A stretch of DNA of 6,203 nucleotides from Pseudomonadota bacterium (GCA_018812385.1 JAHJDU010000228.1:1-6203); one strand, 5' to 3'; positions 1 to 5,677 are shown, counted from the stretch's first letter. Made by a program: numbers and translations. Notes: generated from the sequence alone by a model not told the origin.

Positions 1-555
1 GCGTTACAGGGCAGTCCCCGGAAAAAAGGAAATACTGCCAAAGTACTTGGATGGGTGGAAGATGAGTTAAAATCCCTGGGACATGAAGTCGAGACCATCT
101 ATCTGAATTCAAAAAATATAAAAGGATGCCTTGCCTGTGCCAAATGCAAGGAAGAACCTGAAAAAATAGGATGCATACAAAAAGATGATGCCCTGGAAAT
201 CCTTGAAAAAATGGTTAACGCCCAGTTGGTCATTTTTGCATCCCCTCTTTATTTCTGGGGATTTACAGCCCAGATAAAAGCGCTTATCGACAGAACCTAT
301 TGTCTTTACACCCGCTTTCATGAGCCTGATCACGCATCTTTAGTGGACGGGCAGCGCCAGGCACTTCTCGTAACAGGTGCAGGTCCCTATGAAAACAACG
401 CAGAGGGAGTTTTTACGGCCTTTGAGCGGATGCAAAAACCCCATAAGACTGTAAAAGCAGGAGAACTTTTTATCGGCATGTGCACAACAGCAGACCAGAT
501 GAACGAGTCTATTAAAGACAAGGCATCAGCGTTTGCCCGCCAGATTGTATCCTGA
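1..555 (+). CDS. NADPH-dependent FMN reductase / iron-sulfur flavoprotein-like protein, 5'-truncated
   Basis: The reading frame is open from base 1, so the gene starts outside the window; a GTG at 55 lies inside the conserved fold and is not the start. The first visible residues contain GSPRKKGNT (window residues 4-12), the phosphate-binding loop of flavodoxin-fold FMN reductases, which normally sits within the first dozen or so residues, so probably only about 5-8 residues are missing. Four cysteines follow in a CxxCxxC-x8-C arrangement (window residues 43, 46, 49, 58), resembling the compact cluster motif that binds 4Fe-4S in iron-sulfur flavoproteins, although the last spacing is longer than usual. 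ASPLYFWG and the following IKALIDR segment are typical of the second flavin-contacting region. The expected role is a soluble cytoplasmic flavoprotein in electron transfer; the physiological substrate cannot be read from sequence. It converges on the next gene with 38 bases between stops and no clear terminator hairpin. Confidence 0.85.
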   Translation, partial: ALQGSPRKKGNTAKVLGWVEDELKSLGHEVETIYLNSKNIKGCLACAKCKEEPEKIGCIQKDDALEILEKMVNAQLVIFASPLYFWGFTAQIKALIDRTYCLYTRFHEPDHASLVDGQRQALLVTGAGPYENNAEGVFTAFERMQKPHKTVKAGELFIGMCTTADQMNESIKDKASAFARQIVS

Positions 556-593
556 TACTGGAAATGGGAGAAGGGTAATTGTGAAGATAGAAT

Positions 594-980
594 CTATTCT
601 TCGTTGCGTTCTTCCAAAACTTTTTTAAGAACTGTCAGGGCTGTATTGGCCGCAGGCACACCCCCATAAATACTGGTCTGGAAAATTACTTCTGCGATCT
701 CTTCTTTTGTGCAGCCCACATTCAGGGCAGCGTGGGTATGGAGCTTGAGTTCATCTGGTTTTGAAAGAACTGTTAACGCCGCCACAGTGATTAGTTGCCG
801 GGTTTGATGGGGGATCTTTTTCCTGGAATACATCTGGCCTGTGATATACAGAGACATGTCCTTTGCAAGGTCCTTGTCAAAATGTCTCCACAGATTATAT
901 GGTTTTTCCTCATCCTTAACAGTGGAAAAATAAAGCTTTGCAGTTTCACCTGTTTTTTTTGCGATATCTTTTGGGTCCAC
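594..980 (-). CDS. Carboxymuconolactone decarboxylase (CMD/AhpD-like) family protein
   Basis: The product is 128 residues, the normal size of a single-domain CMD protein. The core is visible: RQLITVAALTVL (about residues 61-72), DELKLHTHAALNVG (76-89), TKEEIAEVIFQ (91-101) and YGGVPAAN (105-112), with His81 and His83 in the conserved helix. The CxxC pair of AhpD peroxidase-type members is absent (only Cys90 is seen), so the protein is closer to the PcaC-like branch. The start is a GTG at 978-980 preceded by AAAGGAGG with a 5-base gap, a strong ribosome binding site; no ATG competes near the N-terminus. PcaC itself acts in aerobic protocatechuate breakdown, which is unlikely in this anaerobic context, so the substrate is unknown. 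It lies downstream of the dehydrogenase gene on the same strand, but 160 bases and a long inverted repeat separate them, so co-transcription is doubtful. Confidence 0.85.
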   Translation of the reverse strand: MDPKDIAKKTGETAKLYFSTVKDEEKPYNLWRHFDKDLAKDMSLYITGQMYSRKKIPHQTRQLITVAALTVLSKPDELKLHTHAALNVGCTKEEIAEVIFQTSIYGGVPAANTALTVLKKVLEERNEE

Positions 981-999
981 CTTTTCCTCCTTTCAGGAT

Positions 1000-1049
1000 C
1001 TGTGAGAGATCAACGTCATTAATTTAACAGAATATAGACAGACTCACAG
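1000..1049. repeat. Spaced inverted repeat CTGTGAG / CTCACAG upstream of the CMD-family gene
   Basis: CTGTGAG at 1000-1006 and CTCACAG at 1043-1049 are exact reverse complements, and one further outer base pairs (999 with 1050), giving 8-bp arms. About 43 bp separates the arm centres, near four DNA turns. The pair lies 20-70 bases upstream of the GTG start on the minus strand, where a promoter is expected, so it could be a pair of regulator sites. The AT-rich stretch between the arms has a possible minus-strand -10 (TATATT) but no convincing -35. Function is inferred from position only. Confidence 0.4.
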
Positions 1050-1067
1050 AATTTTTTACCATGAAGA

Positions 1068-1114
1068 CCATGAAGGACACGAAGCAAACTTTATTATCTT
1101 CATGTCCTTCATGG
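1068..1114. repeat. Long near-perfect inverted repeat (CCATGAAGGACATGAAG type)
   Basis: The arms at 1068-1084 and 1098-1114 are each 17 bases and differ from perfect complementarity at one position (CCATGAAGGACACGAAG against the complement of CTTCATGTCCTTCATGG), with a 13-base AT-rich loop. An extra copy of CCATGAAG sits immediately to the left (1059-1066), so the left side is also a short direct repeat. The element lies just past the dehydrogenase stop codon. On the minus strand no T-run follows the stem directly; on the plus strand a T-rich run begins about 13 bases after it. It can fold as RNA and might stop or protect transcripts. The composition and the internal ATGAAG periodicity resemble dispersed palindromic repeats, and I have the impression of similar sequences in other Desulfobacterota intergenic regions, but this cannot be confirmed here. 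Confidence 0.75.
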
Positions 1115-1140
1115 CGATTAATAATAATTTTTCTTTTTAA

Positions 1141-2304
1141 CTATCTGTTGGCTTTTCTAAACCCAAGCTGATCCAGTGCAATGATCCATTTGCAGATATT
1201 TGTAGAACCTTCAACCATGGAATAGGTAGGGGCATCCCTGTAGTATCTGGCAACGGGATATTCTGTGGAGTATCCATAAGCACCCAGGATTCTCATGGCA
1301 TAGTTGGCACATTTTGTCGCTACTTCACCGGCAAGATATTTTGCAATGGCCACATCACGACCATTGTTTAATTTGCCCTGGTCTTTTTCCCAGGCTGCTT
1401 TGTAGACAACAAGACGGGCAGCTTCTATTTCAGCCGTCATCTGGGCGATCATATCCTGGTTCATCTGGAATTCACCGATTTTTTTGCCAAATTGTTTTCT
1501 TTCATTGCAATATTTGGTGGACACGTCAAGACATGCCTGGGCAAGCCCTACACCACCGGCGGCGGCGGACAGCCTTGTCTGGTTCAAAGATGAGAACACT
1601 ATCTTTGCACCGTCACCGGGTTTACCCAGAATATTCTCTTTGGGTACTTTAACATTATCAAGGAAAAGCTCTCCTGTGGGCGAGGAATGTGAACCCAGTT
1701 TGTCAAGACCCGAAGTCTTGATTCCTTCAAAGTTTTTAGGCTCGATAACAAAAGCGGAAAGCCCTTTTGATCCTGCGGCTTTATCAGTGTAAGCATAGTA
1801 GATGAGAGCGTCTGCAAAATTGGCATTGGAAATCCAGGTTTTGGAACCGTTCAAGAGCCAGTGATCCCCTTTGTCTTCAGCTGTTGAAGCCATGGCCATA
1901 ACATCTGACCCTGCATCAGACTCTGTAATACCAAACCCGCCGATATATTCGGCAGTGCACAGTTTTTCCACATATTTCTTTTTAACTTCTTCATTCCCAT
2001 ATTTGAAGATGGTATAGGCACATCCCAAAACCTGCATGTTGACCTGGACTCTTAATGAAGAGGATACTTTGGCAAGTTCTTCAGTCACGATCATGGCAGC
2101 CATAAAACCCATGTCTTCCCCACCATATTCTTCAGGGATAATAGTTCCGAAAAACCCCAGTTTGCCAAGAGGTCTCATGACCTCTTCAATGGGAAAATAG
2201 TGTTTTTCATCCCATTCATCTACAAAGGGTTCGATCTGTTTTTTAGCAAAATTTCTGATTTCTTTCTGGAGCATTTGAAGCTCTTTTGATAATTGAAAAT
2301 CCAT
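1141..2304 (-). CDS. acd: Acyl-CoA dehydrogenase, probable non-decarboxylating glutaryl-CoA dehydrogenase
   Basis: The product is 387 residues when started at the ATG at 2302-2304, which follows AGGAGG with a 4-base gap; an in-frame ATG at 2346 would add 14 residues that do not resemble the family and lacks such a site. The N-terminal helical domain is followed by GFGITESDAGSD (123-134) contacting FAD and substrate, then the beta domain, RKQFGKKIGEFQ (269-280) and the C-terminal VEGSTNI, whose Glu365 aligns with the catalytic base of glutaryl-CoA dehydrogenases. In decarboxylating enzymes the residue before this Glu is Tyr (TYEGT); here it is Val364, as I recall for the non-decarboxylating Desulfococcus multivorans enzyme. 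Arg85 matches the substrate-carboxylate Arg94 of the human enzyme, whereas the positions of human Glu87 and Ser95 are Ala78 and Val86. With gcdA nearby, the likely reaction is glutaryl-CoA to glutaconyl-CoA, electrons passing to an electron-transfer flavoprotein. A general short-chain acyl-CoA dehydrogenase remains possible. The gene has its own promoter. Confidence 0.8.
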   Translation of the reverse strand: MDFQLSKELQMLQKEIRNFAKKQIEPFVDEWDEKHYFPIEEVMRPLGKLGFFGTIIPEEYGGEDMGFMAAMIVTEELAKVSSSLRVQVNMQVLGCAYTIFKYGNEEVKKKYVEKLCTAEYIGGFGITESDAGSDVMAMASTAEDKGDHWLLNGSKTWISNANFADALIYYAYTDKAAGSKGLSAFVIEPKNFEGIKTSGLDKLGSHSSPTGELFLDNVKVPKENILGKPGDGAKIVFSSLNQTRLSAAAGGVGLAQACLDVSTKYCNERKQFGKKIGEFQMNQDMIAQMTAEIEAARLVVYKAAWEKDQGKLNNGRDVAIAKYLAGEVATKCANYAMRILGAYGYSTEYPVARYYRDAPTYSMVEGSTNICKWIIALDQLGFRKANR

Positions 2305-2345
2305 TGTTCCTCCTAAACGGTTACACTGAAATATTTTATATATCA

Positions 2346-2357
2346 AAACATATGTTT
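2346..2357. promoter_or_regulatory. Perfect 12-bp palindrome AAACATATGTTT in the dehydrogenase leader
   Basis: AAACATATGTTT reads the same on both strands. It lies about 16-27 bases downstream of the transcription start expected from the promoter at 2380-2408 and upstream of the ribosome binding site. A dimeric regulator bound here could block elongation. No regulator gene is in the window, so the operator role is inferred from symmetry and location only. Confidence 0.4.
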
Positions 2358-2379
2358 CATATCATAACATAAGTTGTAA

Positions 2380-2408
2380 ACTAAACTAAAATTTGATAGA
2401 CTTGTCAA
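2380..2408 (-). promoter_or_regulatory. Predicted sigma-70 promoter of the dehydrogenase gene
   Basis: On the minus strand, TTGACA (2403-2408) matches the -35 consensus fully. A 17-base spacer follows and then TTTAGT (2380-2385), a 4/6 match to the -10 consensus. Transcription would begin near 2373, giving a leader of roughly 70 bases before the ATG at 2304. The -35 box lies inside the 9-base palindrome CTTGTCAAG (2401-2409), one arm of a larger inverted repeat. Confidence 0.6.
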
Positions 2409-2446
2409 GAAAAAAGTTAAAATATAGCTAAAAAATAGCTTGACAA
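2402..2446. repeat. Inverted repeat TTGTCAAG / CTTGACAA at the dehydrogenase promoter
   Basis: TTGTCAAG (2402-2409) and CTTGACAA (2439-2446) are exact 8-bp reverse complements separated by 29 bases. The left arm covers the minus-strand -35 box, and each arm itself carries TTGACA or its complement. TAGCT occurs twice between the arms. The arrangement suits a pair of regulator binding sites, but AT-rich DNA produces such repeats by chance fairly often. Confidence 0.4.
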
Positions 2447-2586
2447 AGAAGGGGATTTATTTCATCTTTAAGCGGTAATAAAAAGGTATTTTTTTATAGG
2501 AAACAATAGGATGGAAAGGGCTATTCCCAGCTGTTTGGTTTAATTAAGGATAAGTCAAATAAATAAAGGGTTATACAAAGAAGAAA

Positions 2587-2636
2587 ATGAACAAGTTCAT
2601 ATCATGCAGAGAGCACAAAGAATGAGGCCCTCTGCA
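2587..2636 (-). terminator. Possible weak terminator region downstream of the biotin carrier gene
   Basis: Reading on the minus strand after the biotin carrier stop, a first hairpin can form from CTCTGCA (2630-2636) and TGCAGAG (2605-2611), with an 18-base loop that allows two more G-C pairs. It is followed by the 14-base inverted repeat at 2587-2600 (ATGAAC, two bases, GTTCAT), and then a T-rich run. The second stem is GC-poor and the first lacks an adjacent T-run, so this is only a candidate. Confidence 0.3.
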
Positions 2637-2657
2637 GATACAAAATTTGGTATGCCC

Positions 2658-2678
2658 GGTATTGATCAAGGTATTGAT
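2658..2678. repeat. Short tandem direct repeat GGTATTGAT
   Basis: GGTATTGAT occurs at 2658-2666 and again at 2670-2678 with three bases between, a 12-base period. It lies 2 bases beyond the stop codon of the biotin carrier gene. There is no evident function; it may come from local slippage. Confidence 0.5.
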
Positions 2679-2680
2679 GA

Positions 2681-2896
2681 TTATTCAATAACAAGAAGAA
2701 GCTGTTTGGTGGCGACTTTGTCTTCCACTTTTACATTGACTTGTTTTACCTTGCCTTCAATAGTTGAAACAATGGGGTTTTCCATTTTCATGGCTTCAAG
2801 GACCAAAAGCTCCTGTCCCTCAACAACATCATCGCCTTCTTTCACATTGACCTGGAAGATTGTACCGGGCATGGGGGCTAAAATTTCTGTGCTCAT
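2681..2896 (-). CDS. gcdC: Biotin carrier protein (biotinyl/lipoyl domain), probable glutaconyl-CoA decarboxylase gamma subunit
   Basis: The product is a single biotinyl domain of 71 residues. The biotinylation motif EAMKMEN is at 34-40, with Lys37 as the attachment site, and LAPMPGTI (6-13) and the glycines at 11, 21, 27 and 48 fit the flattened beta-barrel fold. Two in-frame ATGs exist: the one at 2900-2902 abuts the ribosome binding site with almost no gap, whereas the one at 2894-2896 has AAGGAG 6 bases upstream, so the shorter start is preferred. The protein would carry the carboxyl group between the carboxyltransferase GcdA and the membrane decarboxylase subunit. Classical GcdC proteins are longer, with a Pro/Ala-rich flexible linker and N-terminal segment; neither is present here. 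It is divergent from gcdA, which supports the assignment, but a carrier for another biotin-dependent decarboxylase or carboxylase (methylmalonyl-CoA, oxaloacetate) is possible. Confidence 0.85.
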   Translation of the reverse strand: MSTEILAPMPGTIFQVNVKEGDDVVEGQELLVLEAMKMENPIVSTIEGKVKQVNVKVEDKVATKQLLLVIE

Positions 2897-2962
2897 TTTC
2901 ATCTCCTTTGTTCAAAACATATTTGATTTTTTCCTTGCCAGAAAAAGATTTTTTCTTAAACA

Positions 2963-2977
2963 AGACCATTTTGGTCT
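2963..2977. promoter_or_regulatory. Inverted repeat AGACCA-TTT-TGGTCT, candidate operator of gcdC
   Basis: The 6-bp arms are perfect complements around a 3-base centre. The repeat overlaps the downstream part of the minus-strand -10 box (2975-2980) and the expected gcdC transcription start near 2968, the classical place for a repressor site. Flanking TTTTCTTAA (2951-2959) and TTAAAGAAAA (2982-2991) are also nearly complementary, extending the symmetry to about 40 bases with small bulges. Confidence 0.5.
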
Positions 2978-3003
2978 ATACTTAAAGAAAAGTTTAAAGT
3001 CAA
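2975..3003 (-). promoter_or_regulatory. Predicted sigma-70 promoter of the biotin carrier gene
   Basis: On the minus strand, TTGACT (2998-3003) is followed by a 17-base spacer and TATAGA (2975-2980), 5/6 and 4/6 matches to consensus. The start would be near 2968, leaving a leader of about 72 bases. The hexamers are identical to those predicted for the divergent gcdA promoter, suggesting matched expression of the two genes. Confidence 0.6.
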
Positions 3004-3056
3004 GTGGGGTGTTCCCTCTTGGCAGGATATTGGATTTAAGATTTCTTGATAAGCGA

Positions 3057-3084
3057 TTGACTTCCTTTTAATGGGGGTTATAGA
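3057..3084 (+). promoter_or_regulatory. Predicted sigma-70 promoter of gcdA
   Basis: TTGACT (3057-3062), a 16-base spacer and TATAGA (3079-3084) form a plausible promoter with a start near 3091 and a leader of about 33 bases. The short inverted repeat ATAATA-ATT-TATTAT (3091-3105) begins at the expected start and has the same 6-3-6 geometry as the repeat at the gcdC start, although its sequence is different and purely A/T. The ribosome binding site GGGAG (3113-3117) follows. Confidence 0.55.
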
Positions 3085-3123
3085 TCTCAAATAATAATTT
3101 ATTATGTTGACCGGGAGTAAAGA

Positions 3124-4857
3124 ATGAGACAATATTTTGAAAAAATGACAGAATTTGGTGTGGCACTTAATAAAGGCCAAATGTTAAGTTCAGAACAAAA
3201 CCTAAAAAATATTCTGGAAGTGGAAGCCGGGATTGATGTTGAAGTTGAAAAAGTGAAAAACGCTGGCATGCCCACTGAAAAAATCAATGCAAGGGGTGTC
3301 ATGACAGTCTGGCAGCGTCTTGAATATCTGGTTGATCCAGGTACCTGGAATCCCTTACACACACTTTTCAATCCGGAAGATAATGAGGAAAATACCACAA
3401 ATGTCATTGATGGTCTGGCAAAGATTTCCGGCAAATGGTGTGTTGTTGCCGGATTTGATAATAAAGTCATGGCAGGCGCATGGCTTCCGGGACAGCCTGA
3501 AAATATCCTGAGGGTCACTGATCTGTCAAAACGACTGAATATCCCCCTGGTCTGGCTGGTCAACTGCAGCGGTGTAAAGCTGACTGAACAGGAAAAGTTT
3601 TATGCCAACAGAAGAGGAAGCGGTACAACCTTTTACCGTCATGCAGAACTTGAGCAAATGGGAATTCCAATACTGGCCGGCATCTATGGCACTAACCCTG
3701 CCGGCGGCGGATACCAGGGCATCAGCCCGACTATTCTGTTTGCCCATAAAGATTGCAATATTGCCGTGGGCGGCGGAGGTATTTTAAGCGGCATGTCTCC
3801 CAAGGGCTACTTTGATCTGGAAGGCGCAGAGCAACTCATAGCATCCGCAAAACAATTCAAGGCCAAACCCCCGGGATCAGTTGATATCCATTTTAATGAA
3901 ACCGGCTTTTTCAGGTATGTCTATGAAGAAGAAAAAGGCGTTCTTGACGGACTCAAAGATTATATGAAAGATATGCCGGCCTATAACCCGAAATTCTTCA
4001 GGGTAGCAGAACCCAAAGCGCCAAGGTTTCCGGCAGAAGACCTTTACCGTCTAATACCCTATAACCAGAAACAGATTTATAATTTTAAAGAAATCATTGC
4101 CCGTCTTGTTGACGGCAGCGAACACATGGAATTCAAACCAGATTACGGCCCGGAGATTTATACGGGTCTAGTGAAAATGGATGGATTCCTTGTGGGAATC
4201 ATCGGTAACAACCAGGGCTGGCTGGGAGAAAATTATCCCGAGTATGCAAATTACGGCGGAATCGGTGGTAAGCTATATCGCCAGGGCCTGATAAAAATGA
4301 ATGAATTTGTCACCTTTTGCGGACGGGATCGAATCCCCTTGATCTGGTTCCAGGATACTTCGGGCATTGATGTGGGTGATATTGCTGAAAAAGCTGAACT
4401 TCTCGGCCTTGGCCAGTCCTTGATCTATTCCATCCAGCAGACAGATGTGCCCATGACCCTGATCACCTTGAGAAAAGGCACAGCAGCAGCCCATTATGTT
4501 ATGGGAGGTCCTACTGCCAACCGTCACAATGCCTTTACCCTGGGGGTAGGTACAACTGAAATTTACGTTATGCATGGTGAAACAGCTGCGGCAGCCAGTT
4601 TTTCCAGAAGACTTGTCAAAGAAAAAGATGCAGGACGTCCCCTTGAGCCCATTATCGAGAAAATGAATCAGCAGGCCAAGGAATACTATAATAATTCAAG
4701 ACCGGCCTATTGTGCAAAATATGGTATGGTGGATGAAGTGGTTAAAATGAACGCATTGCGTGATTATCTGAAAGCCTTTGCAGGGGCTTGTTATCAGAAT
4801 CCAAAATCCATCTGCCCCCAGCATCATATGATTACACCCAGGGTTATCAGAGGATAA
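3124..4857 (+). CDS. gcdA: Glutaconyl-CoA decarboxylase, carboxyltransferase (alpha) subunit
   Basis: The 577-residue product matches the Acidaminococcus fermentans GcdA (about 587 residues) along nearly its whole length as I recall that sequence, from the N-terminal RxYFxxM start to the end in QNPKSICPQHHMITPR. It has two crotonase-like carboxyltransferase halves. Signature segments are KWCVV and AGAW in the first half, NCSGVK (147-152), GTNPAGGGY (189-197), GGIGGKLYRQGL (378-389), ELLGLGQSLIYSIQ, and RKGTAAAHYVMGG (450-462) with the glycine-rich CoA/oxyanion loops. The enzyme transfers the terminal carboxyl of glutaconyl-CoA to biotin on the carrier subunit, releasing crotonyl-CoA in the cytoplasm; the sodium-pumping GcdB partner is not in the window. 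GGGAG lies 6 bases before the ATG. The hydratase gene follows after 49 bases on the same strand. The C-terminal tail is about ten residues shorter than the Acidaminococcus protein. Other carboxyltransferases such as methylmalonyl-CoA decarboxylase alpha are much less similar. Confidence 0.93.
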   Translation: MRQYFEKMTEFGVALNKGQMLSSEQNLKNILEVEAGIDVEVEKVKNAGMPTEKINARGVMTVWQRLEYLVDPGTWNPLHTLFNPEDNEENTTNVIDGLAKISGKWCVVAGFDNKVMAGAWLPGQPENILRVTDLSKRLNIPLVWLVNCSGVKLTEQEKFYANRRGSGTTFYRHAELEQMGIPILAGIYGTNPAGGGYQGISPTILFAHKDCNIAVGGGGILSGMSPKGYFDLEGAEQLIASAKQFKAKPPGSVDIHFNETGFFRYVYEEEKGVLDGLKDYMKDMPAYNPKFFRVAEPKAPRFPAEDLYRLIPYNQKQIYNFKEIIARLVDGSEHMEFKPDYGPEIYTGLVKMDGFLVGIIGNNQGWLGENYPEYANYGGIGGKLYRQGLIKMNEFVTFCGRDRIPLIWFQDTSGIDVGDIAEKAELLGLGQSLIYSIQQTDVPMTLITLRKGTAAAHYVMGGPTANRHNAFTLGVGTTEIYVMHGETAAAASFSRRLVKEKDAGRPLEPIIEKMNQQAKEYYNNSRPAYCAKYGMVDEVVKMNALRDYLKAFAGACYQNPKSICPQHHMITPRVIRG

Positions 4858-4906
4858 ATAAATTAAACCAGATTATTTTACCCGATTATATTATCAGGAG
4901 GCCAAC

Positions 4907-5677
4907 ATGGCAGAACCTAAATTTTTAAAAATTGAAAACAATGGTCAGGTTGCCAGGATCATTCTTGATCGACCCAAACACAACGTCCTGGACATCCCCA
5001 TGATGAATGAGCTCAATGCCCAGCTTGAAAAAATAGCAGCAGATGAAGAACTAAAATGCGTTGTGATTACAGGCGAAGGCAGAAGCTTTTGTGCCGGCGT
5101 GGAAGTGGCAGACCATAAACCAGATAATGTGGATGCAATGGTGGCAACATTTAACCGGATTTTTGAACTGATAAATATGATTGATATCCCCATTATTGCC
5201 GCTGTAAATGGCGCATGCTTAGGGGGAGGCATGGAAGTTGCCATTGCCTGTGATATTGTCATTGCCTCGGAAAAAGCCATATTGGGGCAGCCGGAAATCA
5301 AACTGGGTTTTTTCCCGCCCTATGCTGCGTTGAGGCTTCCCGAGCTTGTAGGCCCAGCCAAAGCCATTGAAATTGTTACCACGGGTCAGAATTATACTGC
5401 CCAGGAAGCCAAGGACCTTGGATTTGTATCAAAGGTGGCATCTATTGATGATTTCCAGGCAACCATTGATGGCCAGGTAAAACAAATCTGCCATGCAAGC
5501 CCATTGATCATCCGTCTTAACAAACGGGCGGTAAAACGTCATATTGGAACCAATTTTTTCCAGGGTGTGGATCTTGTCAGCAATTATTTTCTTAACACCA
5601 TGATGAAAACAGAAGATACCCTTGAAGGTATTGCCAGTTTTGAGGAGAAAAGAAGGCCTGTCTGGAAAAACAAGTAA
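4907..5677 (+). CDS. Crotonase-family enoyl-CoA hydratase, likely cyclohexa-1,5-diene-1-carbonyl-CoA hydratase type
   Basis: The product is 256 residues, normal for crotonases. RSFCAGVEVADH (59-70) forms the first oxyanion-hole region and NGACLGGGMEVAIACD (101-116) the second. Glu110 and Glu130 (in GQPEIKLG, 127-134) match the two catalytic glutamates of enoyl-CoA hydratase, so hydratase activity is likely. The usual GAGGTQR stretch after the second Glu is replaced by FFPPYAALRL, and VADHKPDNVDAM follows the first loop; both features recall the dienoyl-CoA hydratases of anaerobic benzoyl-CoA degradation (Dch/BamR). That enzyme adds water to the ring-derived dienoyl-CoA. An alternative is crotonyl-CoA hydration directly downstream of GcdA. 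The ATG has AGGAGG 5 bases upstream (4896-4901) and lies 49 bases after gcdA with no terminator between, so the two are probably co-transcribed. I give no symbol because the exact substrate is not decided by sequence. Confidence 0.85.
   Translation: MAEPKFLKIENNGQVARIILDRPKHNVLDIPMMNELNAQLEKIAADEELKCVVITGEGRSFCAGVEVADHKPDNVDAMVATFNRIFELINMIDIPIIAAVNGACLGGGMEVAIACDIVIASEKAILGQPEIKLGFFPPYAALRLPELVGPAKAIEIVTTGQNYTAQEAKDLGFVSKVASIDDFQATIDGQVKQICHASPLIIRLNKRAVKRHIGTNFFQGVDLVSNYFLNTMMKTEDTLEGIASFEEKRRPVWKNK

Larger units (their letters stand above)
2305..2680. other. AT-rich non-coding region between the dehydrogenase and biotin carrier genes
   Basis: No convincing coding region lies in these 376 bases; the open frames are short or run antisense into the biotin carrier gene. 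The left third holds the dehydrogenase ribosome binding site, a long leader, a perfect 12-bp palindrome and a promoter within an inverted repeat. The middle (about 2447-2580) is AT-rich without structure I can name. The right third holds two small inverted repeats and a 9-bp direct repeat just beyond the biotin carrier stop codon. There is no recognisable remnant of other decarboxylase subunits. Confidence 0.7.

Noticed and set aside
1059..1114. CRISPR array or insertion sequence end
   Set aside because: There is only one palindrome with a partial extra copy, no regularly spaced repeats, no transposase gene and no target duplication.
2305..2346. N-terminal extension of the dehydrogenase from an upstream ATG
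   Set aside because: The 14 extra residues are not family-like, and AGGAGG is correctly spaced for the downstream ATG at 2304, within the extension itself.
1141..2896. Biotin carrier and dehydrogenase genes as one operon
   Set aside because: They are on the same strand, but 376 bases separate them and the dehydrogenase has its own predicted promoter plus hairpins upstream.
2604..3071. 155-codon plus-strand open frame covering the biotin carrier gene and the divergent promoter region
   Set aside because: It is antisense to a clear biotinyl-domain gene, has no ribosome binding site, and its translation resembles no family; a shadow frame.
3102..3563. 153-codon minus-strand open frame within gcdA
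   Set aside because: It lies opposite strongly conserved GcdA sequence and has Ser/Arg-rich composition typical of reverse-frame shadows.
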